Origin: Oxytricha trifallax
Taxonomy: Eukaryota; Ciliophora; Spirotrichea; Sporadotrichida; Oxytrichidae
Assembly (NCBI GenBank): GCA_000711775.1
Contig: ARYC01000755.1
Location: forward strand, 1-64,000
Reading direction: 5' to 3'
Length of the DNA stretch: 64,000 nucleotides
Below are positions 43,860 to 54,442 of the stretch, in pieces; the stretch's first letter is position 1; each line of letters starts with the position of its first letter. The position numbers and the translations under genes are program-made. A model generated the notes under the pieces. The model worked only from the letters and a program-made list of their open reading frames with translations, was not told where the DNA came from and did no database searches.

Positions 43860-45960
43860 TAAAAAAGAGGATTCGATGAATCATCTTAAGATAATAGTTT
43901 GCCACCATCTCAAAGCAAGAGTAAATTTAATTTAACAGATAATCAGACTCAATAAAATGAAGATGCAAATGTTGATGCCAATTTGTACGAAGAATCAGTC
44001 AAAATAGTAATAAAATCTTGAATATAGAAATACTTAAATACAAAGAAAAATATATTAAACTTGCTTGAATTTTTTTGAACATATTTTATTAGAAATATGT
44101 CTGATTTAGAATAAAATTATTAATTATTATTGTATAAATTATTAAAATTAATTTATTTTTGCTACTTGAGCCAATTAGATATATAAATAATTTTGATTTA
44201 TAACTCTAAATATATTTATTTATATCAGGAAATGAAAATGATATTTGTTTTTAATCAAAATGAAGTTTAATTTATTCATCATTGTATACATGAGTAATTT
44301 CTAAATAATTTACTTATAAAAATAACAAATCTTTAAATATTAAAATTTCAATGTGTAAAATTAATTAATTATCTTAAATATAAAACAGTGAAAAAATTAG
44401 CTTTCATATTAACAAAAAAGTAATTTGATAAATATAAAGAATTTAAAATAAAAACAATTACAATTATATTTATGAATTATTAATATAATAAAAATGGTTC
44501 CAAGTAGTAATAATATAATATTTACCACTTGCGCCCATTTTAAATATAATTAAATGAAAATCAAGTAAATTTATAAAAAATAATTATAAAAATGTTTGAA
44601 TAGTAATTTATTTATAGTTTCTATGTATTTTAAGAATTTATATATTCATGATTTTATTATTATTTTGACTGAATCATCACATAGATCTCTTAGATCTAAA
44701 TTTTATAAGGATGGTGAAGAAAGTTACTCAGAAGATTCGTACTTACACTCTTGGAAACCAGATTACATAGATAATCGTGAAAATTATTGGGACAAAAAGA
44801 AGCACATGTTTGCATGCTCTAGATGATCAACTCTCAATGAAAATAAATTGTAGAAGAAGGGCAAATAAAAGATTTACCTGACGTTGACAAAAATAACTAA
44901 GAATAGTTAAATATAGTAGATAATGTTAATTTAGAGTAATTGGAGTTGATATCCACTAATACAACAAAGAAAAAGCCTATGAATGAAGAGATAATTAAAT
45001 AATTAGGGAAAAACTTTACAAGTACTATAAGGCATAAGACGATAAGGGAAGGATGCATGGGTACAGAAGGGGCCTAACATTCTTTCGATCTTACAAAGAT
45101 CCTATTTATTCAGTTGAATAATTAGAAAGTGTCCCATATATGAGTCAAGGAATACTCAAGAAAGTTTATGAACAAATAAAGGAGGGATCGATCAAGCATT
45201 TTGAATTTTTTCTCATGATGAAAGTGTTGTAATAACTGAATTATTGGAAGGTGTATGGGTATTGGCTCTAAACTTGCCTAAAAGCAATATAAGTAAGGAA
45301 TAAGATCAATTGAAGAATTGAAATAAAATTAACATTCACTTACTGAGATGTTAAAAATAGGCTTGAAATACTATTAAGATATTTAACAGCGTATTCTAAG
45401 AGATGAATTTACTGAGATGCTAGAATTGATTAGATAAACTGCTTTTGGTTTGATAAACAATGGTGAGAAGCTTTTGAAATTAGATACTTGTGGGAGTTAT
45501 CGGAGAAGCAAACAAAGTTGTGGTGATATTGATATTTTAATAACAAAGATTGATGGTTCTACAATCCATGGTTGTTGGTTTAAAAATTTAATTTTAAAAA
45601 TTTTTCTTAAAAAAAAGACTGGAATGATTACGTTCTTCTCATACTGGAAGTAAAGGATATATGGGAATGTGTCAATTAAAATCTGATTTACCATTTCGAA
45701 GGATCGACATAAAAGCCTATCCACTATCTTAGTATGGCTTTGCGCAATTATATTTTAAGGGAAGCGGTAATTTCAATAGAAGCATGAGACTATTTGCATA
45801 GTAGAAAGGTTACAGTTTAAGTGACTATGGACTTATTCCTGTAATAAGAGTGAAAGGGTAAAAAGTTGCTGAATTTGAAAGCGTTCCATTTGAAACAGAG
45901 GAAGATGTGTTCAAAGCTTTGAACTTTGAATTTAAGGCTATCTACGAAAGAGATATTTGA
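43860..45960 (+). CDS. Family X DNA polymerase, linker, 8-kDa, fingers and palm domains
   Basis: Pieces: 43862-44020 Ser/Gln linker (KRGFDESSQDNSLPPSQSKS); 44660-44820 (SKFYKDGEESYSEDSYLHSW); 44835-45000 (KKKPMNEEIIKQLGK); 45000-45235 the 8-kDa domain (YYKAQDDKGRMHGYRRGLTF, SVEQLESVPYMSQGILKKVY); 45260-45565 fingers/palm (MGIGSKLAQKQYKQGIRSIE, KLDTCGSYRRSKQSCGDIDI with GS and the metal-binding D-x-D); 45632-45960 C-terminal palm/thumb (GYMGMCQLKSDLPFRRIDIK, NRSMRLFAQQKGYSLSDYGL, FKALNFEFKAIYERDI-TGA). The RRIDIKAYP Asp is the third catalytic residue. This is a Pol lambda/mu-type gap-filling repair enzyme, plausible for end joining during genome rearrangement (inference). AT-rich inserts at 44030-44650 and 45566-45630 are probable IESs. 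Confidence 0.88.
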
Positions 45961-46388
45961 AAAAATGACTTTTAATGTTTTTAAATGAATTTTCATATGA
46001 AAATTGTCTTAGAAGTTAAATACAGAGTCAAATTTTAAAGCAGATTTTTAATAATAAACACTCAGAAAATTAATTTAATAATCATTATAACTACTATAAT
46101 GAAAATAACTGCAGCTATTAAATTAACTTACGTTTCTACCTGTTATTTCTAATAAGATATTGCTAAAATATATAATCTTTGAATTTAAACAAATTTAAAA
46201 TTAGGAATAAATTTATGATGTTTTAAAATATAAAATTTCCTTTGATGTATAGTATAAATTAAAATGCTCTATACATTATATAGCAAACAATAAAATTATT
46301 TTAGTTTTGCAATAAGAAATAAAAACTGGTAAGTGATTTAAAATTCAATCTTTAATTATATAATTTTCGATTTTATTTAAAGATTATC

Positions 46389-47140
46389 ATGGAGTCCTCT
46401 GCAGCTGAAGCAATGAACTAAAGTAAAATTAACTATTGTTTTTAACTTATAGTGAATAATATCTAAGATGATGATGAACTTCTTTTTAATGTTGACGATG
46501 ATGATCTGAGAGAAGGAGATATATAGATGACCCATGAGGTCATTGAATTTGAGAGAAGGATGACAAGAATCTTACTTATGAGAAGGCTTCCAAATAAAAA
46601 ATAATTTCTTCCATTTACTAATATTTTAGTCTTGATCAGGAAAAGACTTCTGCCAATAAATTTACTTATAATTTTATGCCATTAATCCTTTTAAAATTCA
46701 CAGTAAATGGTGAAAATTATTGAAATAATAATATTTATTTATCCAATCAACTTCTGATCATGGTAATATCATTATACTTAACTTATATATATACTCAATA
46801 GGGCAAGAATAAGAGGTGGCTAACTAATCTGATAAGGAAAGCTATCACTTTAACAATGCTTCTCGGAAAAGTTACATATCAGATTTTGTCAAACAATATG
46901 CGCCTAAGAACTAACCACAAAGGAGTGTATAGCATTAGTAGATGTAGTCATAGGCCCAGTAACAACAGCTACAGCAACAGATCCCTCAAAATAATGTAGA
47001 GAAATCTATCTAGGAATTAACTACAGTGGTAGAGACATTAGCAAAGTCAGTGAATAATCTTGTTAAAGTTCAGTCTGAGCAATCGAAAAAGATTGATAAA
47101 ATATAAACTCTTTACTTTATATTGAAATTAAATTACTTAT
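46389..47140 (+). CDS. Unidentified acidic protein with C-terminal coiled coil
   Basis: ATG 46389: MESSAAEAMNQSKINYCFQL, then an acidic run (DDDELLFNVDDDDLREGD), THEVIEFERRMTRILLMRR, an AT-rich gap (~46625-46800), then QEVANQSDKESYHFNNASRK, a Gln run (QAQQQQLQQQ), and the helix TVVETLAKSVNNLVKVQSEQ. The amphipathic helix resembles those at the ends of the 36264 and 47364 proteins. Function unknown; the exact end was not determined. Confidence 0.5.
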
Positions 47141-47363
47141 TAAATCTAGATATTTATTAAACCTACTACTATAATATTATTAAAATAGTATTAATCCGAT
47201 TCAATTTAAATAACTAATTTTATTCTCCATTTTAAGATTTTATATCTGCAATTATTAAATAAAACTTTATTAAATACAAATAACATTATAGCAATATGAA
47301 AGAAGTAAATGTAATTTATTATAATTAATTTCTAAATTTCGATTTTAAACAATTTAGATTAAA

Positions 47364-48120
47364 ATGGAGAGCACATTTGTGAAACCAGAAAAGATATTTG
47401 ACCTTGAAGGTAAGTTAAGAATCCCTATTCATTTATTAACCATAGATTACTACTCTACTTAAAGTTCATAATCGAATGCCAGCAGAGAGAACTAAGTCAC
47501 TAATAAAAAGACTGATTAAGTGATCGAGTATACACAATCAAAAACAGTTATTCTAGATTACAGATAACTTTCTAAATCCGACTTCGAGTAAGTCTTTTTT
47601 AATCTTATACTTTATAGAATAGAAGACAGGGAGAGGAATAGACACATTTATAAATAATATAATACTTTTTAATACCATAATATGAATGATAAAGTTTTGT
47701 ATGAATTTAAGAAATTATTTACAAAAAATGAATTGAATGAGGGTGACATGAGCAAAGGTATGAAATAAGCCATTCATTATATTTTATAGGATTACAGTAA
47801 GAAGCAATACAAAGCTCTTAGTTTCAAAGCTCCAACTTTGAAAAATCTTGTAATAGCTAACCTCCAATAAATGCTTATACTGTGATGGGAGGCAAATCCT
47901 CCAAGTAAAAGTCACTAACTCCTCCAAAAATCGTTAAGAAAAATACTTGAGTCACTTCTATAGATGAAGTTATCGGATCTATTGATAAGTTAGTACTTTT
48001 AGTCAACAAAATAGCAGCTGGACAGGAGAGGATGAATAAAGGATTGGAAATGATGATTGACACTTAGAGCTTGTAGACCAAAGATACATGTGTATTATCA
48101 AATCAAATGAGTAAAATATT
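47364..48120 (+). CDS. Unidentified protein, MES start and C-terminal coiled coil
   Basis: ATG 47364: MESTFVKPEKIFDLE, followed at once by GTAAG (intron or IES). Later pieces: NQVTNKKTDQVIEYTQSKTV (47493-47590), NMNDKVLYEFKKLFTKNELN (47680-47758), SSQFQSSNFEKSCNSQPPIN to GGKSSKQKSLTPPK (47800-47930), and VTSIDEVIGSIDKLVLLVNK, GQERMNKGLEMMID (47951-48062). An in-frame TGA lies at ~47948-47950 just before VTSIDE. Related in layout to its neighbour at 46389 (both begin MES), so possibly a tandem duplicate that has diverged. Confidence 0.48.
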
Positions 48121-48440
48121 AACCATATAATTATAATATAAATTACTAAGTGATATTCTCTTGATTAGAGTATAGTATTTACTTCTTTTATTTGAATATA
48201 TTCCTAAAATTATTTATGAATAACATAGAAAATGTTCATAAATATTAAGCTTAAACTAATTTTTGGGGTTTAATTGTTGACTCTAATGATTGAAAAAGAA
48301 GAAAAAAAGGAGGAGGGACAGTGAAGAATGCAAACGATTGATTTTTATTTTTTGTTGTTGTAATAATAAATTTAATAAACTCTGCTTTCTTTAATTTATA
48401 ACATTGCTAATAGTTAAATCATTTAAATATTAAGATAAAA

Positions 48441-50250
48441 ATGAGTGAGCAGAAGAAAGCTAAAGAAAAAAAATAAGTAAACAGAGGAAGAGTTGCTCTT
48501 ATTAATCCTGATTTAGAAATAGGTGGGGCAGAGCAATTGATTGTAAATGTTTCCTTTAACTATTTATTATTCTATACCATTCAAAATTATAGTAAATTTC
48601 AAAAAGTAAAATAAATTTAATGTTGGGCTTGCATTTAAATTTAAAGGCTATGATGTGAAAGTATTTACGCTATTCTTTGATCAAAATAGGTTCTTAGATA
48701 AGCTAAGCTATTAGATATTCATGTCCATATATGTATTATAAATAAATTTAATGAAGGTAATAACAAATTAATATTAATCCATGGCTCATGGTTCCCAATG
48801 TCATTTAATGGGAAAGCAGTAGCTCTCTGTGCTTATATTCGTCAAATGCTGTGTGCGCTGTGGGTTCTCTTTTATGGTGTATATGTATACCTTAGTTATA
48901 AACTTTACTTGGTAGCCACTTTGATTACTACATTTTGGATTAAGTTTCATTCCCAATATCTCTACTTAGGCTTAAAATCAAGAAACGTGTTATTTTACTG
49001 CCATTACCCTGACAAATTACTCTCAACAGATCGATGGAGCTTACTCGAGAAAATTTATAGACTGATTCTTGACACTGTAGAAGAGATTATCACAGGGTGC
49101 GAAATGCATTGTTGTAAATAGTGGATTCACACAAAAGGGGTTCCATAATAATTTAGTTAATAATTATAACTCTTTATGGATATATAAAAATTCTTTGTCC
49201 AACAATTTCAACAATACTTCTTATTGATTTATTGTTTAATTTATATTTCCAAGACAACTTCCCCTTAATAAGAAGATTTTGTCGTAGAAACAGAAAACCT
49301 GAAATTTTGTACCCAGCAATTGAGGAGAAGACTTTTATTAAGACTCCTGGATATAAGGAGTCATTACTGGATTTAATTGTCAAGAAAATTACAAAAGATA
49401 ATAGTAGAGTTAATTTTTTATGATATATCCCAACATTTACTTACGACTCTGAAATGAAATTATAACTTTTTAATACTGTAATCTTGACATCACTAAACAG
49501 GTATGAACGCAAAAAGGACATTAATTTGGCATTAATGAGTTTGAACTACTATCTCAAACATCAAAGTGAGAAATTCGGTGAGGAATCAACCAAGGATGTG
49601 TATTTAGTAATAGCAGGAGGGTGTGACATGAGACTTCAAGAGAATGTTGATGTTCATAAGGAATTAAGCTAAACTGCAGATGTTCTTAATATCTATAAAT
49701 ATTAAAAAGAATAAGATTATTTGAACTGTTTTATCAAATAAAATTGAAACTACAAAAAATTCATAATAAAAATATCTCTGATAATGTTATATTTCTAAGA
49801 TCTATATCTGGAGACTAAAGAGTAAACTTGCTTGAACACAATAAAATCCTTCTATATATACCCTTAATATATTAATTTAAATATTTTTAATTAAATTATC
49901 ACCACTGAATGAACATTTTGGAATTGTCCCTGTAGAAGCTATGTATATGGGCTGTGCAGTGAAAACTTGTAATAATGGTGGTCCTCTTGAAAGTATGGAA
50001 GATGGCAAAACAGGATTCCAAGTCCCTCCCCTGTATTTTAAAATAACATATACACTTAAAGTCTAATTACTTTATGCTTATTAATTAAAATAAAATGTTT
50101 AGAGACTGGGGTGAGAAAATAATCTAAATATTGAACTCATCCAAAGAAAAGCAAGAAGAAATAAGAAAAAACGCCAAACTAAGAGTAAAGAAGATGTTCA
50201 CAAGAGAGGTGTTTGCAGATCAATTGGTCAAAATAATGGAGGCAATGTGA
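48441..50250 (+). CDS. ALG2: ALG2-type alpha-1,3/1,6-mannosyltransferase (GT4), interrupted by IESs
   Basis: ATG 48441: MSEQKKAKEKK, then RVALINPDLEIGGAEQLIVN (nucleotide-sugar glycine loop), GYDVKVFTLFFDQNRFL, HGSWFPMSFNGKAVALCAYI, LKSRNVLFYCHYPDKLLSTD, KCIVVNSGFTQK, KPEILYPAIEEKTF, NRYERKKDINLALMSLNYYL, DVYLVIAGGCDMRLQENVDV, VIFLRSISGDQRVNLLEHNK, LNEHFGIVPVEAMYMGCAVK (the E-x7-E region of GT4), NNGGPLESMEDGKTGF, and a C-terminal helix ending IMEAM-TGA. This matches ALG2 from end to end in order. The enzyme adds the second and third mannose to the dolichol-linked oligosaccharide at the ER. A frame change at ~49098 (ITGC/AKCIVV) breaks the NSGFT region. Spacers at 48552-48624, ~48690-48775, 48880-48960, 49145-49240, 49425-49480, 49690-49770 and 50040-50085 are IES candidates. 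Confidence 0.9.
48552..48624 (+). other. IES with AATGTT pointers in ALG2
   Basis: AATGTT ends the first MDS (48546-48551) and recurs at 48619-48624. Cutting out the 73 bases between the first copy's end and the second copy's end joins the frame exactly: QLIVNV + GLAFKFKGYDVKV. The insert is much more AT-rich than the flanks. Confidence 0.85.
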
Positions 50251-50254
50251 ATTC

Positions 50255-50800
50255 TTGAATCAAGTATAGCAAAGATAAGAAACGTCAATACTTTGAATGA
50301 GTATAAGTGTTTGATTGATTAAAATATTAAATGAAGAATTTGATAATTTAGATAAACTTCATGAATTGATGTTTCTATAAATATTATTGTTGATTAGCTT
50401 TAATCAGTTATTATGAACTAGAATAATATATCACTAAGTATTAAATTCTTTAAATATTCACATTACAAGTTTTGTAATTATAATATGATTTTAACGAAAT
50501 CTTAAACCAAAATTATAAATTAAAAAATAAACGCAGCAAATTTTAATAATATGAATCTAAATTAATTTCATTTGTATGTGTTATTAAAAAAGTGATTATA
50601 ACTATAGTATTATTTCAATGAGCAAGAAAAAAAGTAAAACATTTATGTTATTATTATTTAAATTAATGAAAGGTGAAAGCCAAGGAAGGCAAACACACAC
50701 AATACGCATAATAAACACTCTATTTTTAGAATTGAGAAAGAGTTGATGTCCAAACTCCTTCCATTATTTAAAGTTCATAAAGTGCGTATTTCTGCTGGAT
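50255..50800. other. Intergenic AT-rich region between convergent genes
   Basis: No coding segment recognised between the ALG2 stop and the stop of the minus-strand CHCH gene. Confidence 0.5.
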
Positions 50801-50807
50801 AATTTGC

Positions 50808-52323
50808 TCAGTGATGCTCGGCAGCTAAGGCTGTGGTGGCTGGCTCGGCTGAGTGAGCTCTCTTGTTTTTACGAATTCTTCTGAGGGCCTTTGAATTACA
50901 TGTGAGCAATTCGATCTGATAGAATTCTTGCTCTTTTGTTTGTTTCTTGATGACCCTTAGTGCCTCCGAAGATATCTCTATATTCTTGTTTAATTTTAGA
51001 TAAAAATCTTGGCATAGAATTTTTTACTCATATTTGCATCTATATCTATACTTCATAAAGATTATTAGAATGAGAGATAAAATTTGGGAGGAACAATTAT
51101 ACTAAAGTATAATAAATCATTTATTAAACATAATTGTTCTGGGAAGATGACGTTGTCGTATTTGTGTGGTGAGAGTAGTTAATTTGGTTGTATCTATCGT
51201 CTTACCAGAGAGTATCTGATCTAAGATTGCCTCCTTTACCGTAGTCCCAGGTCTTCAATTTCAATTCGCTAACTGTTCTTTCATTGTTATAATCACTTAC
51301 TTGCATGGCTCTCTTGTAGGTTTCGTTATCAATAACTTCAGCTTTTCAGTATTAATCTATATAAATTTGAGGAATGCATGGAAAAACGCACAGCAAAAAA
51401 GTAAAATTATCCCTATATAAAAATAGTACTTCTATTTCTTTCTAAGACCTTCTAGGACGTGAGCTGGACAGACTTCCATGATATTGACTTTATCATTGTT
51501 GCAAGCTTCTTTGCTGCCTTTGGCAGCGCATAATTGATACTTTCTAATTTCTTTGTAACAACCTCTGGGAATCTATAATTAAAAAGTTTTACTATAATTC
51601 AATATTTTCTTACATTTAGTGAAATTTTTATGTATTAATAGATTAAGAATTAAGACATGTCAACAAACCAAAAAAACCCTCACTAAATCTAAAAATATAA
51701 TAAAAACACTTTACTTTCACAGTAATAATTAATAAAACTTTTTAATGAATGAAGTTGTGTTGGAGAGTAAGATATTTATTTTGCTTTCCAATAGGGTCCA
51801 TGAAACCACCATTTTTGACTCCGAGGGTCTTTGCCTTTCTGTCTGGGTATCAGTCATCATGAGCTTGATAATATCTGTGGTGCTTGTTGAATGAGTAATC
51901 CAAGTTTCCATACACCAATGAGAATTGAGGAACGTGACCCAAGAAATATATAGTGATAATTTTAGAGACAATTTTAATTTCTATTTTAAACATAAATATT
52001 GAGAAAAATTCTTCTATTTTCATTGGATTAAAGTTATAATTTTAAATCATGTAGGTTAAATCAAAGAACTCTCACTCACATACTGCAAATTATACTTCAA
52101 AAATAACAGCTATAATAATAATTCAAATAATAATCGATTTTTATTGCCCTTGAAAATATGGCATTTAAGAGTAAGAATTGGGTTTGTAGTCGTATCTAGC
52201 TCTGATTGGATTGAGTGCCTTCTTGTACATATCGGAGTGCACAATCTTGTTGCCCAAGTTGTAATGGCCCTTCTACCAATAATATTCGGGGAAGTTAGAC
52301 GAGTAGAAGTTAATTGCTGTCAT
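50808..52323 (-). CDS. CHCH-domain protein, probably mitochondrial (respiratory-complex-like), five MDSs
   Basis: Start ATG 52323 (MTAINFYSSNFPEYYWQKG), then IVHSDMYKKALNPIRARYDY. Joined at pointers: MPYFLGHVPQFSLVYGNLDY, HRYYQAHDD, FMDPIGKQNKYLTLQHNF, IPRGCYKEIRKYQLCAAKGS with KEACNNDKVNIMEVCPAHVL, KAEVIDNETYKRAMQVSDYN, KTWDYGKGGNLRSDTLWQDD, then a basic helix and AEHH-TGA (50810-50808). Four Cys form C-x9-C and C-x10-C in antiparallel helices, the CHCH plan of intermembrane-space and complex I/IV subunits; no specific subunit is claimed. One in-frame TGA (51852-51850; HDD-stop-YPD) sits where Trp would fit. The alternative upstream ATG (MTDFHIGSRLLK, ~52405) is not needed. Confidence 0.7.
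51348..51442 (-). other. IES with GAAA pointers in the CHCH gene
   Basis: GAAA at 51442-51439 and 51347-51344. The join gives VLEGLR-KAEVIDNETY in frame. The pointer is short, so the border could slide by a base or two. Confidence 0.55.
51573..51750 (-). other. IES with ATTC pointers in the CHCH gene
   Basis: ATTC at 51750-51747 (end of MDS 2) and 51572-51569 (start of MDS 3). The join gives LTLQHNF-IPRGCYKEIRK in frame. The insert is AT-rich. Confidence 0.68.
51950..52159 (-). other. IES with ATATTT pointers in the CHCH gene
   Basis: On the minus strand ATATTT ends MDS 1 (52159-52154) and begins MDS 2 (51949-51944). Removing the spacer plus one pointer joins NSYSQMPYF to LGHVPQFSL in frame. 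Confidence 0.78.
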
Positions 52324-52639
52324 ATTTTAATAATAATAAAATTTATATCCTATTTCATTCTAAATCTATATTATTTTCTCCACACTTCAGTAAACGAGAT
52401 CCAATATGAAAATCTGTCATTCTCCTTTATAGTAAGTTAATTTATTATACATTCAAAAGAAAATATAATGAAAATTATATGAAATTTAATATTCAAATGT
52501 ATACGTTTTAATTAATATTAGTTAGTCAGTCAAATAAATGAATAAATTTATAAATCTGCCTATTTTATATAATTTCCAAGGCAATGTTATTTTATATAGC
52601 TTAATTTATTGGAGTTAATTATTTAAAATTTAAATTAGT

Positions 52640-53480
52640 AAATATGAATGAAACTTAATAAGCCTAAGACTATAAATTCTTGGACAAACATATAATTCTA
52701 TCTGAACCTGTGGAAACCCAGATATCGATCATAAATCTTTGAAATAAATTAATTAATATCTCAAATTAAAAAACAGAAAATATTTACATTATTCAGATTT
52801 AATCTTATAAAGTCATTATAATTTAATGGAAGATAAAAAACCTCTCTGAGATAGTCCCTCTTCAACCAAGACCCAATATAAAGTAAGTCTATTATTTACT
52901 TATAATTATTCTTAATTGAACTGACTCTAAAATAATTCTTAAACATGCGCTTCATAAATTATAAGTCCTTCATGCCATTTAAATTTTAGGGTTCCCAATC
53001 TGCGAAAAGCACTTTTTAAAACCTAAAATAGATAAGTTCTCAAAATAATAGGGGATTTTACAAATTCAATCTCACTCCACACTTAGACATATGCTTTTCA
53101 TGGTATATTTATAAATTAATCATATAAAAATAATAAAAACAAACAAACACTATAAGTGTTACTATAATAAACTAATCACTCGTTTTTTAAACCCATTTAT
53201 TTTGCAAGTATTTTTAGTTTGATTAAATATAAATTGATTTGCAAATAATAAAATAATGGTAGTTCTTTATTAATTAATCTCTTATATTTCCTATTGTTTC
53301 GTATTTTATTAATAATACTACTTATTTTACTGACAATAACCATTCTTATTATAACTTTGATATTTACCTCAAGAGCATTCGGTTAACTCATACATATACT
53401 GAGTACCATTGAGAGTGTTTTCAATGAACTAGATCTCATTGTTATTGCTATCTTTAACTAAAATTAAACTCAAAAAAATA
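52640..53480 (-). CDS. Fragmented minus-strand gene, unidentified
   Basis: Coding-like pieces: 53465-53375 (VKDSNNNEIQFIENTLNGTQ, YMYELTECS), ~53110-53060 (HMSKCGVRLNLQNPLL), ~53030-52940 (FQKVLFADWEPQNLNGMKDL), ~52890-52820 (YIGSWLKRDYLREVFYLPLN), ~52735-52680 (FMIDIWVSTGSDR). Spacers are AT-rich. No family recognised. In-frame TGAs after ECS and PLLF probably mark MDS ends. Confidence 0.4.
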
Positions 53481-53489
53481 AAAGCTAAT

Positions 53490-54440
53490 CTCCGGAATAT
53501 ATACCAAATATAGTTAATTAGATCCTTATAATAAGCTTATATAAATTTATTTTAAAATTATTGCTTCTAAATTGTAAACCCTAAAGAAGTGTTCATTAAG
53601 AAATTTATAGAACTAAAAAGCTTGAAAAACTCTTATAAAGTTTAAAATTGTGATTAAGTTTCACTTCATATACAAGAAAATTATAACAGCTTATTATATT
53701 CATATCCTTCTCGATTTAAGCAAACTAGGAATTAAAAGTTCATAAGCTAATAATATGATAGAATATAAACCAAACTTTAAAATTTCAATGATTCCATTAG
53801 CAATTTGAAATTTAATATTATTCATTTACTGAAGTAAAATAACTATTTGGCATATAACTTTTGCAAAACTATAGCTTGGACACTTTGTTTAGGGAAAACA
53901 AGAAATGATCAAAATGAGAAGGGAAATTATAAGGATCTAAAAGAATTGCTGATCTTTGATACTCGTGGATCGATAAAATCCATTAATTATCATATATATT
54001 TTCTAAATTTTTATAATATATCTAAATTTTACTTAGATTAATTATTCATTTAATAAATATAATTACCTATTAAACTTGCTTTTCATTTGGTTTGTAGCTT
54101 GCTTCATAGCAGCTGTAATTAATAACTCAAATAACACTTAAAACCTAAAAAATAGTGTATATTTATAAATATGTTTGGGTGTTATATAAACTGTCATAGC
54201 TAGTATCAGTGGGATAGTAATCTGCTCAATTATCATCAGGAAATATGAGAAGACTTTGATTTTGTAAATATCTTAGATATTTTAATTATGCTTTGAGCAG
54301 CAGTAGTCTATGCAATCTATTTTATATTTTTTATCTATTTTATATTTTTTATATTATAACTTGCAGTTTTATGGACATGCTTTTATTCTAGTATTTATCC
54401 ATGATTAATTAGGAAAGATTCTATTCATACATTTAAATAA
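53490..54440. other. AT-rich region with weak coding-like pieces
   Basis: A plus-strand frame at 53850-53990 (AYNFCKTIAWTLCLG; LKELLIFDTRGSIKS) and minus-strand pieces at ~54120-54075 (ELLITAAMKQATNQMKSKF) and ~54245-54190 (DNxADYYPTDTSYDSLYNT, with one in-frame TGA). The strands disagree, so the gene structure is not resolved here. Confidence 0.3.
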
Positions 54441-54442
54441 TA

